Shown: positions 1-8,982, counted from the first letter of the stretch. The stretch: 64,000 nucleotides of DNA from K189A clade bacterium (GCA_902613475.1 CACMHG010000004.1:22704-86703), one strand, 5' to 3'. The notes: generated from the sequence alone by a model not told the origin. Program-made: numbers and translations.

Positions 1-447
1 TGTTCGGCCATCCGAAACGCCCACGCTGATTTCATCAGCACTTTTCACCACGTGCGCGTTAGTGACGATATACCCTGCCGCCGCGTCGACCACCACACCA
101 GAACCGGCGCTTTGAGTGCGCCGATAGCGTTGACGACTTTTCGGTACGTTAAAAAAACGACGAAAGAACGGGTCTTCTAGCAATCGATTACTCTCGCGCA
201 CGACAGACCGTGTGGCTATGTTCACTACCGCCGGATTCACGCGCTCCAACATGTCAGCAAGGCTGGGCAGGGGCTGAGAAGGATCGCCCTCATTGCGCCC
301 AGGCACGGAAGTTGGAAAGGCCACCAGCTGCGCCCCATATGCCTCGACTTTCGGGGCCTTAACATCACTGGCGGCAACTGGCGTACACCACAGCAGCGCA
401 GCCACCGCGGTAACAAATGCAGTCAGTGAAGTTGAGGGTAGATGCAC
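1..447 (-). CDS. Do-like (DegP/DegQ/HtrA) periplasmic serine protease, N-terminal part
   Basis: The reading frame runs off the left edge; 149 codons are present. The start is GTG at 447, with a good AGGAG five bases upstream. An N-terminal hydrophobic stretch ending near VAASD is a probable Sec signal peptide. It is followed by SLADMLERVNPAVVNIAT, the typical opening of the trypsin-like domain, then the SAGSGVVV and TNAHVV motifs. The His in TNAHVV is the first residue of the His-Asp-Ser triad; Asp, Ser and the PDZ domains lie outside the window. The family degrades and refolds misfolded envelope proteins. It begins 15 bases after the MFS gene upstream and is probably co-transcribed with it. 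DegP and DegQ cannot be told apart from this part. Confidence 0.9.
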   Translation of the reverse strand, partial: MHLPSTSLTAFVTAVAALLWCTPVAASDVKAPKVEAYGAQLVAFPTSVPGRNEGDPSQPLPSLADMLERVNPAVVNIATRSVVRESNRLLEDPFFRRFFNVPKSRQRYRRTQSAGSGVVVDAAAGYIVTNAHVVKSADEISVGVSDGRT

Positions 448-462
448 GAGGTGTCTCCTTTA

Positions 463-1719
463 TCAGGCTTCAGTCTTCTCTGGCGTCACATCCCGAAAGG
501 TTTTGATGCGCGCTGGGCTGCTAGTGAAAAACACGATGGCGAGGGCCGCCGCAGACAACATGACACCAGCAAGATAGGGTTGAGTGTACGTCGTGCCTCC
601 AAAAGCATCAAAAATGAGGCCCATCCCATAGGGCCCCATGGCAACCCCTGTCACGCTGATGGCATTTGCTCGGGCAAATACTCGCGCATAAATCTGTGGC
701 GGGTATATCTCTGCCAGCCACAGCGGCTGCGTCATCAGTAAGTTGCCAACACTCAACCCGAAAAGACCTGCCGCCAGCACGGCAAATGCACCGTTGGGAG
801 CGAGTGCAATGCAAATCAAACCAAGTACCTGTAGGCAAAGATTGCCCAAGGCGAACCAGCGAATGGGTATACGCGACACGAGCCAGCCGCCGAAAAAGCG
901 ACCGCTGATACTGCAGATCGACAGCACCTGCACCGCAAACGCCGCGGTTTGGTAGTCTGTGATTTGTTCGACGCGGCTGTATAGGTGGGCTATGCCGCCC
1001 ACCTGCGCCGCCATCGTCAGCACATAGGCCAAGGCCATGAAGACAAAAAACCGACTGTTAACTGCAGAGGTCAACAGGGCGGCGTTGTTGTCCATGGTCT
1101 GGGCGCTAGGGCTAACCGCGCTGCCTGGGGGCTGGCGCACCAAGAAACACAGTGGCACCACAAGTAAAACAAGCAATAGCCCAAGTAGCGGCATGGTGTC
1201 TGAAACGCCAATGGAGTTGAGCCAATAGGCGGACAGTGGCGTCAATACCACCCCACCTAAGGACAATCCTGTGGACGTTAGCGCCAGAGCCATGGACCGT
1301 TCTGCACCAGGAAACCACTGGGTAATAAGCGTGGTCGCGACCACTAATGAAATACCGGCATTCCCCACACCAAAGAGGGAAAACAAACCGTATACCTGCC
1401 AAACCTGTGTTGCCCATCCCACCAGGCCCAGCGCGGTGCCCGCCAAGAGCGCACCGGCGATCATGATCGTGCGGACGTTGAAACGAGCCAGCAGTGCAGC
1501 AACGTAGAGGCCAGCCACACCACCCACGACGAAGAACAGACTCACCGCGAAGGAGATATCGCTCACCGGCACAGCCAGTTCTGCAGACAGCCGGTTGATG
1601 TACACCGCCATGTTGTAGAAACCCAGGCCCGAGCCGACGGTTTGGATCAACATCAACGCTCCGACAATTACCCAGCCATGGTGTCGTGTGCCTGGGGGCT
1701 GTGCGGTCTCTTTTGTCAT
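463..1719 (-). CDS. MFS transporter
   Basis: About 418 residues from the ATG that begins MTKETAQPPG. The frame stays open to 1830, but the extra 37 residues look non-coding, and I see no good ribosome site for either start. The protein has about twelve hydrophobic segments, with the first helix in GWVIVGALMLIQTVGSG. The layout (helix 1, VYINRLSAELAVPVSDIS loop, paired helices) is that of the oxalate/formate antiporter-like and monocarboxylate-like MFS branch. Substrate unknown. The only close neighbour on the same strand is the Do-type protease, 15 bases downstream, so the two may share a transcript without being related in function. Confidence 0.85.
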   Translation of the reverse strand: MTKETAQPPGTRHHGWVIVGALMLIQTVGSGLGFYNMAVYINRLSAELAVPVSDISFAVSLFFVVGGVAGLYVAALLARFNVRTIMIAGALLAGTALGLVGWATQVWQVYGLFSLFGVGNAGISLVVATTLITQWFPGAERSMALALTSTGLSLGGVVLTPLSAYWLNSIGVSDTMPLLGLLLVLLVVPLCFLVRQPPGSAVSPSAQTMDNNAALLTSAVNSRFFVFMALAYVLTMAAQVGGIAHLYSRVEQITDYQTAAFAVQVLSICSISGRFFGGWLVSRIPIRWFALGNLCLQVLGLICIALAPNGAFAVLAAGLFGLSVGNLLMTQPLWLAEIYPPQIYARVFARANAISVTGVAMGPYGMGLIFDAFGGTTYTQPYLAGVMLSAAALAIVFFTSSPARIKTFRDVTPEKTEA

Positions 1720-1936
1720 GGGCATCGCCGATTTGAATCTTCGTAGGTAGGCCTCAGAGCAGGGTGCTGGCATCCCAAGGCAGCCACCGACTATAGAATT
1801 CGCACCGCGAAACGTCCACGTTGGCAGCATGGGCGACAGCAGGTAAGAAAAGGACTGATGTGGGTCGCGCTATTGGGTCACCAATATCGCCACTGGGCTG
1901 TTAAAGACCTACTTGGCCCAACCTGAGTGAGAGCGC

Positions 1937-2725
1937 CTAGGCGGCGTCAATGTAGCCGTTAAGGCGCAGGGCTTCCATAAGACCAACCAAGATCAAATCC
2001 GTTACCACATGATCGAACAAATCTTCGCGATAAAAGAGGCTAGAGAATCCACCTGTGGCAATGACCATGGGTGGTTCGTCAGCAAAGGCCTCTGCAGTCA
2101 TTTGCCTGACGAATTCGCGCACCATGCCGACATTGCTCCAGTACAGGCCGCTTTGAATGCTCTCGGTGGTTGTTTTACCGATTGCGGTTCGCGTCGGCTT
2201 GATCTCTACTGAGGGCAGCTTAGAAGTTTTGGCCTCTAGCGCCTCCATGGCCAAACGCATGCCGGGCATAATGTTGCCGCCCAGGAACACGCGCTCCTTT
2301 GTAATGGCGCAAACAGTTGTCGCCGTACCAAAGTCCACGACGATCAAATTGCGATCGGGGAATAGCTTTACCGCGCCCATGGCGTCGGCAATGCGGTCAC
2401 TGCCGACTTCCTTGGGGTCCTTGTAGGCGATCTTCAGCCCAGTCTTGAGTCCGGGGCGCAAGATCATGGGTTCAATGTCGAAATACTTCTGGCAGCAGGA
2501 TCGCAGGGTGTAATTGAGCTCCGGTACGACTGATGAAATTGCTACGGTATCGATACTCGCCGGTTCGATGCCGTTTTCGCGTAGGGCCCCGCGCAAAAAA
2601 ACACCAATTTCATCCGAGGTACCTCGGCTTGTGGAAGCGTAGCGAAACTGACTGACCAGCTCTTCGGCATCAAAGACACCACAGAAAATCTGACTGTTAC
2701 CTACATCGAGCACCAGAATCATCAT
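1937..2725 (-). CDS. coaX: Type III pantothenate kinase
   Basis: 262 residues, the usual size of the family. It phosphorylates pantothenate to 4-phosphopantothenate, the first step of CoA synthesis, in the cytoplasm. The ASKHA-fold phosphate-binding motif LDVGNS is at residues 6-11. GSDRIAD (a variant of the usual GADR) is near 108-114 and VDFGTATT near 127-134. The type III enzyme is known to be insensitive to CoA feedback. Its start overlaps the stop of panC by four bases (ATGA-type), so the panB-panC-coaX order places pantothenate synthesis and its activation on one transcript. Confidence 0.96.
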   Translation of the reverse strand: MMILVLDVGNSQIFCGVFDAEELVSQFRYASTSRGTSDEIGVFLRGALRENGIEPASIDTVAISSVVPELNYTLRSCCQKYFDIEPMILRPGLKTGLKIAYKDPKEVGSDRIADAMGAVKLFPDRNLIVVDFGTATTVCAITKERVFLGGNIMPGMRLAMEALEAKTSKLPSVEIKPTRTAIGKTTTESIQSGLYWSNVGMVREFVRQMTAEAFADEPPMVIATGGFSSLFYREDLFDHVVTDLILVGLMEALRLNGYIDAA

Positions 2726-3525
2726 GCAATATCCCTTAGCGGCAATGAGTCTTCTGCTGCGTCGACGGGTACGTTGTCGATCAGCCGCACGGCCTTATCG
2801 CCCTCGCCAACAACCACTGCACCGCAACGGCGCATTCCAACGGTTTCCACATAAGCAACCTGCATGCCTGCGGCCTCCAGCATTTGGCGCGCGTGCTCAT
2901 CGCTCGCGGCGTCGGCCAAAAGTCGATTGAAGGAACCGGCCAATTGCCTCCCTTTATCCGTCAACAATCGATTGCGCGAAGACATGGCCAGCCCGTCGGT
3001 CTCGCGCACGATCTCGCAGCCAACAATTTCCACCGGCATAAAAAAAGTGTGGCACATGTCCTTGATCAGCGTGAATTGCTGAAAGTCCTTTAGCCCAAAG
3101 TAAGCGCGATTTGGACGCACCAGATTCAGCAGCTTCATCACCACGGTTAACACGCCGGTAAAGTGTCCTGGTCGGTCCGTGCCGCACAGCTGGCGCGAAA
3201 ACGAATCTTCATTGAGTTGGTACCGATAACCGTCCGCATAGATCTGGGAGTAGTCTGGCAGAAGTACCCAATCGACCCCGGCAGCCTTGGCGGCAGCTAG
3301 ATCGGCCTCCAGCGTACTTGGGTACTTAGCAAGATCGGCAGAATCGTTGAACTGAGTGGCGTTAACGTAGATCGACAACACGGTAACGTCATTGTTATCG
3401 ACACTGGCGCGTATTAAGGACAAGTGTCCCTCATGCAGGGCACCCATGGTGGGCACAAAGCCCACCCGGCCGCTGAGGCTGCCACGTACCGCCTGCCACT
3501 CGCCCATGCAGTGAACAATGTTCAC
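2722..3525 (-). CDS. panC: Pantothenate synthetase (pantoate-beta-alanine ligase)
   Basis: 267 residues, slightly shorter than the usual 280. It joins D-pantoate and beta-alanine using ATP. The nucleotidyl-transferase signature PTMGALHEGHLSLI is at residues 25-38. YFGLKDFQQFTLIKDM (ATP and pantoate contacts) and LAMSSRNRLL (the KMSKS-like loop) follow in the expected order. The C-terminal dimerisation domain is short and ends LPLRDIA. It overlaps panB upstream and coaX downstream by four bases each, indicating translational coupling. Confidence 0.97.
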   Translation of the reverse strand: MNIVHCMGEWQAVRGSLSGRVGFVPTMGALHEGHLSLIRASVDNNDVTVLSIYVNATQFNDSADLAKYPSTLEADLAAAKAAGVDWVLLPDYSQIYADGYRYQLNEDSFSRQLCGTDRPGHFTGVLTVVMKLLNLVRPNRAYFGLKDFQQFTLIKDMCHTFFMPVEIVGCEIVRETDGLAMSSRNRLLTDKGRQLAGSFNRLLADAASDEHARQMLEAAGMQVAYVETVGMRRCGAVVVGEGDKAVRLIDNVPVDAAEDSLPLRDIA

Positions 3526-4310
3526 CGATAAACCTCTTCACAGTTAGGAAATGCCCCCTTGCCGACATCGTGGTGAAAGGCATTGACCGCATCACTGAGC
3601 TGACGATGGCCGTCGAGGTAGTGGCGCAAAAACTTGGGTTTGAAATTTGGCTGCATCCCCAACATGTCCTGCAGCACCAATACTTGACCGTCGGTATAGG
3701 AGCCGGCACCAATCCCAATTGTGGGAATATCAAGACTCTGGGTGATCTGCCGCCCAAGATGCTGAGGCACACACTCCAGCACCATGGCAAAGCAGCCAGC
3801 CTCTTGTAGCGACATAGCGTCGCGATAAATTTTCTCCGCATCGGACTCGGTTCGGCCTTGCACTTTATGCCCGCCCAGGCCTTCAACCGACTGTGGGGTT
3901 AGACCCAAGTGGCCCATCACCGGCACACCAGATTCCACAACATGAGCAATGGTATCTAGCTGGCCTGCAGCACCCTCAATCTTGATGGCGTTACTGCCCG
4001 CCTGCATTAACTCGCAAACCGCGTCGAGAACTTCACCGCGCTCACGCCGAGCCGCCAAGAACGGCATATCGCCAACAATAAATTTGTCCGGCGCACCTCG
4101 TCGCACGGCAGCAATATGCATGGCCATCATGGGTACGGTTGCGTGAACTGTGCTGTTGAACCCGTGCATCACCATGGCGAGGCTGTCGCCTACCAAGAGC
4201 GTGTCCATTTCGGATTCGTTGAGTAACTGTGCAGACCAGTAGTCGTAGCAAGTAACCATGGAGATTTTTTCCGCAGCCACCTTACGACGATGAAAATCGT
4301 GAAGCTTCAT
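3522..4310 (-). CDS. panB: 3-methyl-2-oxobutanoate hydroxymethyltransferase
   Basis: 262 residues from the ATG at 4310, chosen because GGAGGG lies a few bases upstream; the open frame continues 15 codons further without a ribosome site. The enzyme makes ketopantoate from 2-oxoisovalerate and methylene-tetrahydrofolate. Visible landmarks are MVTCYDYWSA, the metal-binding VGDSLAMVMHG, GHLGLTPQS, and FAMVLECVP, which carries the catalytic Glu. The TIGIGAG strand lies near residue 200. It is the first gene of the panB-panC-coaX operon. The panE reductase is not in the window. Confidence 0.97.
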   Translation of the reverse strand: MKLHDFHRRKVAAEKISMVTCYDYWSAQLLNESEMDTLLVGDSLAMVMHGFNSTVHATVPMMAMHIAAVRRGAPDKFIVGDMPFLAARRERGEVLDAVCELMQAGSNAIKIEGAAGQLDTIAHVVESGVPVMGHLGLTPQSVEGLGGHKVQGRTESDAEKIYRDAMSLQEAGCFAMVLECVPQHLGRQITQSLDIPTIGIGAGSYTDGQVLVLQDMLGMQPNFKPKFLRHYLDGHRQLSDAVNAFHHDVGKGAFPNCEEVYR

Positions 4311-4687
4311 ATTTCCCTCCGGTACCTGTCCATACATTGGGCGCAGCGCGCCCAAGCCCCTGACGGGAGGATCAAGTCCTAATTTTTAGTGGCACTCTTG
4401 TGATGCCTTTTTAGAGAAGATTGAACACCCTCTCCATCCCTCTATTTTCCCTCGATATGCCGAGGGCATATCTCTCAGAGGCTTTCGTTCGAAACCCTCT
4501 TGCGTACCTGTTGGCGGAACCTCGCCGGTGGCGTGGCTCGAGCCGGCGTCTGTGTCATTGCAAGCTCGCTGGTGTCATTGGACACCTGCTGCTCGGTTTG
4601 ATCACGGCGCGGAGCAAATTTACTTGAAGCGAGGGAAGAAAATCAATCGGCGATTTTGGTCAATGCAGAGGGATTGAGCCGGGACTT
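4311..4687. other. Gene-free gap with a cluster of hairpins
   Basis: No convincing protein frame. Four dyads sit within 135 bases: an 8-bp stem with a 3-base loop at 4454-4472; a 10-bp stem with one internal mismatch at 4478-4499; the 10-base palindrome GGCTCGAGCC near 4532; and a 6-bp stem with a 4-base loop at 4571-4586. None is followed by a T run. The panB promoter and leader must lie here if panB has its own promoter, and the hairpins could belong to that leader or to a small RNA. coxM ends at the right edge. Confidence 0.5.
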
Positions 4688-5497
4688 TTAGCTCAGGAGA
4701 GATGCGACAGCGCGCTTCGTCAGCACCTTTATGAGATGAGCGCGATACTCCGCCGATGCATGTATGTCGCTGTTAAAGCCAGCATCGGGTATGGCGACGG
4801 CGTCAACGGCCTGCGGCAGAAACTGTTGGTTCAATGCATCTTCTAAAGCGCAGGCGCGAAATGCACAGGGGCCTGCCCCGGTCACGCCAACGCGCACCCC
4901 ATCGGCAAAGCAGGCAACCAACACACCGACTACCGCATAGCCCGACGCGGGGTGTCGAAACTTCTCGTAGGCCGCCTGTTGGGGCGTCGAGAAATCCACG
5001 CTGACCACAATATCCCCCGCATCCAGCGCTGTTTCGAACAGGTCGAGAAAAAACTCGTCAGCTGATATTTGTCTGTCTTGAGTATTCACCGAGGCTTTCA
5101 TCGCGAGCAGCGCGGCCGGAAGGTCAGCAGCGGGATCAGCGTTGGCGATGGAGCCGCCCAAGGTGCCGCGATTGCGCACCTGGTTATCGCCGATGGCGGC
5201 AGCAACTTGGCCCAGTACAGGAAGGTGCCGCTGAATCAGGACATTGCCCGCTACTTCGTTATGCCGAGTCAGGCCGCCGACTCGAAGCATCGAATCCTGG
5301 GCATCATTCAATTGCTCAATGCCTTCTAGTTCTGGGAGGGATGACAAATCAATAAGGTCTGAGGGGGCGGCTAAACGCTGCTTCATGCTAGGTATCAACG
5401 TCATACCGCCGCTGACATACATAGGGTCCTCGAGTCGGGCATACAGTGCTTTTGCATCCGCCAATGAAGTGGGTCGGTGATAATCGAAGGCGTACAT
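4688..5497 (-). CDS. coxM: CoxM-type FAD-binding subunit of a molybdenum hydroxylase
   Basis: 269 residues. It belongs to the FAD-binding subunit family of CO dehydrogenase/xanthine dehydrogenase, which passes electrons from the iron-sulfur subunit to FAD. The N-terminal PCMH-type FAD domain shows the two classic motifs, here VSGGMTLIPSMKQRL near 28-42 and IGDNQVRNRGTLGGSIANADPAAD near residue 105. The C-terminal CO_deh_flav_C domain follows (GVLVACFADGVRVGVTGAG). It starts five bases after coxS. The molybdopterin subunit CoxL, expected next to it, is absent. Confidence 0.92.
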   Translation of the reverse strand: MYAFDYHRPTSLADAKALYARLEDPMYVSGGMTLIPSMKQRLAAPSDLIDLSSLPELEGIEQLNDAQDSMLRVGGLTRHNEVAGNVLIQRHLPVLGQVAAAIGDNQVRNRGTLGGSIANADPAADLPAALLAMKASVNTQDRQISADEFFLDLFETALDAGDIVVSVDFSTPQQAAYEKFRHPASGYAVVGVLVACFADGVRVGVTGAGPCAFRACALEDALNQQFLPQAVDAVAIPDAGFNSDIHASAEYRAHLIKVLTKRAVASLLS

Positions 5498-5502
5498 TTC
5501 GA

Positions 5503-6021
5503 TCAGGCTTCGTGGGCCAATGTGTTAGTCCCAGCCATCATACTCGCGCCCTTGGCGACGGCTTCAACAATGTTTTGGTAGCCCGTGCAGCGGCAGAGGT
5601 TGCCCTCTATACCTTGACGTATCGTATCCGCATCTAGATCCGATGACTGCTGTGCTAAATCCACCGCCTGCATGATCATGCCCGGGGTGCAGAAACCACA
5701 TTGCAGGGCATGGCAGTCGCGGAATGCTTGTTGCATGGGATGCAGGTTATCGATGCTACCCAGACCTTCGATGGTCAGAACCTCGCAGTTGTCGGCCTGC
5801 ACTGCGAGCACTGCGCAGGACTTCACCGCCGCACCGTCCAGATGGATGGTACATGCGCCGCATTGCGAGGTATCACACCCGACGTGGGTACCGGTTAGAC
5901 CCAAGTGCTCACGCAGCAAGGTGACCAGTAATGTATTCGGCGCGACGCGCAAGTGATGTGGCTCGCCATTTACGGTAACGGTAATCGCTATTGATTGGCT
6001 GCCTGAATCGCTCATCGACAT
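5503..6021 (-). CDS. coxS: CoxS-type [2Fe-2S] subunit of a molybdenum hydroxylase
   Basis: 172 residues, the normal length. The N-terminal plant-type ferredoxin domain has the cysteine set GCDTSQCGACTIHLDG (about 48-63) plus a Cys near 70. The C-terminal all-alpha domain has CGFCTPGM (about 109-116) and NLCRCTGYQNI (about 145-155). All eight cluster ligands of the family are present, so it should carry two [2Fe-2S] centres. It overlaps coxG by one base. The partner catalytic subunit is not encoded in this window. Confidence 0.95.
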   Translation of the reverse strand: MSMSDSGSQSIAITVTVNGEPHHLRVAPNTLLVTLLREHLGLTGTHVGCDTSQCGACTIHLDGAAVKSCAVLAVQADNCEVLTIEGLGSIDNLHPMQQAFRDCHALQCGFCTPGMIMQAVDLAQQSSDLDADTIRQGIEGNLCRCTGYQNIVEAVAKGASMMAGTNTLAHEA

Positions 6022-6662
6022 TAAAGTGCCAACACCATGGCGAGAACCAACACGACAAAGGCAGTCGCCCAGATGAAGCCGGTGCCATCCTTCGCCCGCT
6101 CAACCGGCGGCTTGTCTTGTGCAGGTGGCTGTGAGGCATCGGTAGCCTGGACTGGCGGCCCCTCTTCCGATGCGCTTTCCAGTTCTTGATTGTCGTTCAT
6201 ACAGGCCTCGCTAAAGGATACGAAAAAGTCGTTGGCCATTTTCTTAGCGGCGCCGTCGATTAACCGTGAACCTATTTGGGCTAGCTTACCGCCGACACTG
6301 GCCTCTACTTGATACACCAATCGCGTCGCTGCGCCATTTGGGCTGTCTGGCAATGACTCAAGATTGACATCTGCATGGCCCTTGGCAACACCGGCACCGC
6401 CTTTGACCTCGCCACTAAGCCTGTAGCGGTTAGGGGCTTGAACATTGGACAAGGCCAGAGTCACCTGAAAGACCGCGTTCACGGGCCCCACCTTGGCACG
6501 CACCGACGCTTTCAAATTTTCGGCATCGATTTGCTCAAAGGACTCGCAGCCGGGAATACTGGCCTTGAGCATTGCGGGGTTATTCAAAGCCTGCCAAACC
6601 GACTCCAGATCGGTATTTATCGTGTGTTCACCTTGTTGCTGCATCGCTTCACGACTACTCAA
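6021..6662 (-). CDS. coxG: CoxG-like SRPBCC protein with C-terminal membrane anchor
   Basis: 213 residues (207 if the second Met is the start). The N-terminal START/SRPBCC domain resembles the CO dehydrogenase subunit G family (FNTDLESVW-like start, IPGCESFEQID, VKGGAGVAKGHADV). A Pro/Gln-rich linker near 160-185 leads to one C-terminal membrane helix (FIWATAFVVLVLAMVLAL). Known CoxG proteins help anchor or mature the Cox enzyme at the membrane. It lies between the MFS gene (12 bases) and coxS (1-base overlap), which fits a membrane-associated oxidation step. Confidence 0.88.
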   Translation of the reverse strand: MSSREAMQQQGEHTINTDLESVWQALNNPAMLKASIPGCESFEQIDAENLKASVRAKVGPVNAVFQVTLALSNVQAPNRYRLSGEVKGGAGVAKGHADVNLESLPDSPNGAATRLVYQVEASVGGKLAQIGSRLIDGAAKKMANDFFVSFSEACMNDNQELESASEEGPPVQATDASQPPAQDKPPVERAKDGTGFIWATAFVVLVLAMVLAL

Positions 6663-6674
6663 AAGAGCGTTGAA

Positions 6675-8306
6675 TTATACGGGTTCACCCAGTGCTGCGG
6701 CACGATCCAAACGGCTGGTCTCATCTGAGGCGAGGTAACGGCAGGCAAGCAGCAAGGCCAACACGCTCAGGGCAAACGCCCCCAAACCCCAGGTCATGGC
6801 CAGCTGCAGAGCCTCGGCACTATCAACGCCAGAGCGATTATAAAGATCGCTGAACTGGCCGATCAAAAATGGGCCCAAGGCCAATCCGACAAAGGTGTTC
6901 ATCAGCAGGTAATAGGCCGACGCGGTTGCACGCATGCGCGGCATGACCAGGTCGTTGACCGTGCTGGCTGCGCAGCCGATCCAGGCTGGTGATATCACGC
7001 TGAACAGAAAGCTGTAGATATAGGCCATGGCGATGTTTTCGGTATACAAGAAGCCAAGGGCAAACGGCACCGCCAACAGGGGTATGGCAAGCCCTACATA
7101 AAGCCGTGCGTTAACGGTTTTGGCACGAAAGTAATCTGCCACGATGCCGCCGAGGACGATGCCGATGAAGCCACCTACTGCCGAACCCAAACCCAGGTAT
7201 AGACCAGCATCAGCGATGCTTTCGCCATGGAAGCGCTGCATAAAGGGTGGAGACCAGAAGCCGATACCGTAGGTCACAAAGGAGATGGCAGGAAATCCGA
7301 TGGTGACGGCCAAGAACGCCTTGGACTTGAACATCATGCCGTAGCAGGCGGGATCCGTAAGCTTTTGATAGTGGATCCAGGTGACGGTGATATATACCCC
7401 GATACCAAGCGCGACCCATTGCAGCAATGTCGGCATGGCAACATACAGCCCATAGAACAACAAGCTAACCAAGCCTGCGGCAACGATATTTGTCGCGACT
7501 GCGCGCAGACCACCAGCGTTATACAGGGCCACAAGCGAGAATCCCGGCAGCACACTCATAAAGGAACTGCCTGCCGCCTTAAACGGTGCAGGGTGTTCTG
7601 GCGTAACCAAGCCCTCGGAGGCACCCCGAATCGGTTCTTTTAGTGACCAGACCCAAACTGCCATCAAAATGCCGGGGATGCCGACCGCCAAGAAAGCTGC
7701 CTGCCATGCCTTGATACCTAGCGGCGCGAGGGTCGGGTCCGGGTACCAGGCGTGCCATGACTGGACAATGGCACCGCCTAAAAACAATCCGATGCCGGAG
7801 CCGAGATAAATACCGCTGGAATAAATCGCTAGAACCGTCGCTCGCACCTTGGGCGAGAAATAATCCGAGATCATCGAAAACGCGGCGGGTGTGGCACTTG
7901 CCTCACCGATGCCCACACCAAAACGGCAGACGGCTAGATGGCCAAAGTTTTGCGCGAACCCTGACAGAGCGGTCATGGCGCTCCAAAAGGATAGGCCAAC
8001 GGATATCAGCTTTTTGCGATTCCAAACATCCGCCAGCCGCCCCAGCGGGATGCCAAAGACCGCGTAAAAAATGGCGAAAGCAGTGCCGTAAAGAAAGCCG
8101 ATTTCGGCATCACCAATGCCCAGATCGAGCTTAATTTCTTCGGCTAAGATCGACAGAATTTGGCGATCGATGAAGTTGAATATGTAAACGATGATTAAGA
8201 CAAAGAGGACATAGCGACCGTAGTTTGGACCACCTACTTGCTCTATTTGCGATGCATTCTGCTCGCTGGCATTCAGCCCGGCCTTACTGCTTTCTAAATC
8301 AGTCAA
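6675..8306 (-). CDS. MFS transporter (spinster-like)
   Basis: 543 residues, longer than the typical 430. The first helices carry the spinster-like signature IFNFIDRQILSILAEEIK, then IPLGRLADVWNRKK (the A-motif between helices 2 and 3) and RFGVGIGEASATPA. An extended central part between helices 6 and 7 holds additional hydrophobic segments and explains the length. The start overlaps the nitroreductase by eight bases and coxG follows after 12, so it probably imports the substrate oxidised by this operon. Substrate unknown. Confidence 0.9.
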   Translation of the reverse strand: MTDLESSKAGLNASEQNASQIEQVGGPNYGRYVLFVLIIVYIFNFIDRQILSILAEEIKLDLGIGDAEIGFLYGTAFAIFYAVFGIPLGRLADVWNRKKLISVGLSFWSAMTALSGFAQNFGHLAVCRFGVGIGEASATPAAFSMISDYFSPKVRATVLAIYSSGIYLGSGIGLFLGGAIVQSWHAWYPDPTLAPLGIKAWQAAFLAVGIPGILMAVWVWSLKEPIRGASEGLVTPEHPAPFKAAGSSFMSVLPGFSLVALYNAGGLRAVATNIVAAGLVSLLFYGLYVAMPTLLQWVALGIGVYITVTWIHYQKLTDPACYGMMFKSKAFLAVTIGFPAISFVTYGIGFWSPPFMQRFHGESIADAGLYLGLGSAVGGFIGIVLGGIVADYFRAKTVNARLYVGLAIPLLAVPFALGFLYTENIAMAYIYSFLFSVISPAWIGCAASTVNDLVMPRMRATASAYYLLMNTFVGLALGPFLIGQFSDLYNRSGVDSAEALQLAMTWGLGAFALSVLALLLACRYLASDETSRLDRAAALGEPV

Positions 8307-8982
8307 TCAAAGTCTCCCCATTCCAGTGCCCTTTACGAACGAAGTCCGCAACTGGCTTTCGTGTCAATTTGGTCAATTGTTTTACTGGCTGGCCCATGGG
8401 AATCATGGCAGCCAAAGCCATTTCGCTGGGCACACCGAAGTGCGCTTTAACCTCTTCCTCCGCCCCCGCCGCGAAGGTCGTCAGCGTACCACCTAATCCC
8501 TCATTGCGCGCCGCCAACAAAATGTTCCAGACGAAGGGGTAAATTGACGCGCCTGAAATGACGCCGACACGATCCAGATGGCTGTCGAATGAGGCCACCA
8601 CCGACAGATCAACAAAGACAAGAAGAATAACTGGCGCACCGGTCAGGTTGTCCAGCATGGTTTGGGGTACTTGAGTCTGCGCAATTTGTTCAGCAGAAAC
8701 CCGAGACGGGTTTATCGTGTTCAGGGGCGCCTCGCCTGCTTTCACCTGGGCCACATAGCGCTGCATTTGCGGCGCGATGAGATCTCGAAGCACCGCTCGG
8801 GAGGCATCCTCGCGCACCACCAACACATGCCAGCCCTGACGATTACCCCCACTGGGAGCAAAACGAGCCTCTTCAAGAATTTTAGTAATCGTCTCATCGC
8901 TGACGGGTTGCTCGGTAAATTCACGCGCAGCGAAGGTGGTGCGCATCACCTCATACAGTTCCAATATTCTCTCCTCTCCCAT
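8299..8982 (-). CDS. Nitroreductase-family flavoprotein
   Basis: 227 residues. The N-terminal RTTFAAREFTEQPVSDETITKILEEARFAPSGGNRQGW is the FMN-binding opening of the family (R-R-F, P-S-G-N-x-Q). The GLGGTLTTF segment near residue 170 is the second FMN contact. Family members reduce nitroaromatics, quinones or enones, or act as dehydrogenases. It is first in the five-gene operon with the MFS carrier and Cox subunits, suggesting a role in aromatic or xenobiotic turnover; that is inference. It is distinct from the second nitroreductase at 9649. Confidence 0.9.
   Translation of the reverse strand: MGEERILELYEVMRTTFAAREFTEQPVSDETITKILEEARFAPSGGNRQGWHVLVVREDASRAVLRDLIAPQMQRYVAQVKAGEAPLNTINPSRVSAEQIAQTQVPQTMLDNLTGAPVILLVFVDLSVVASFDSHLDRVGVISGASIYPFVWNILLAARNEGLGGTLTTFAAGAEEEVKAHFGVPSEMALAAMIPMGQPVKQLTKLTRKPVADFVRKGHWNGETLID

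Noticed and set aside
4482..4500. T-loop-like GTTCGAAAC suggesting a tRNA
   Set aside because: No acceptor, D or anticodon arms fit around it on either strand; it is part of a plain hairpin.
4421..4627. Plus-strand 68-codon frame in the gap before coxM
   Set aside because: No ribosome site, odd composition and it crosses the hairpin cluster; not credible as a gene.
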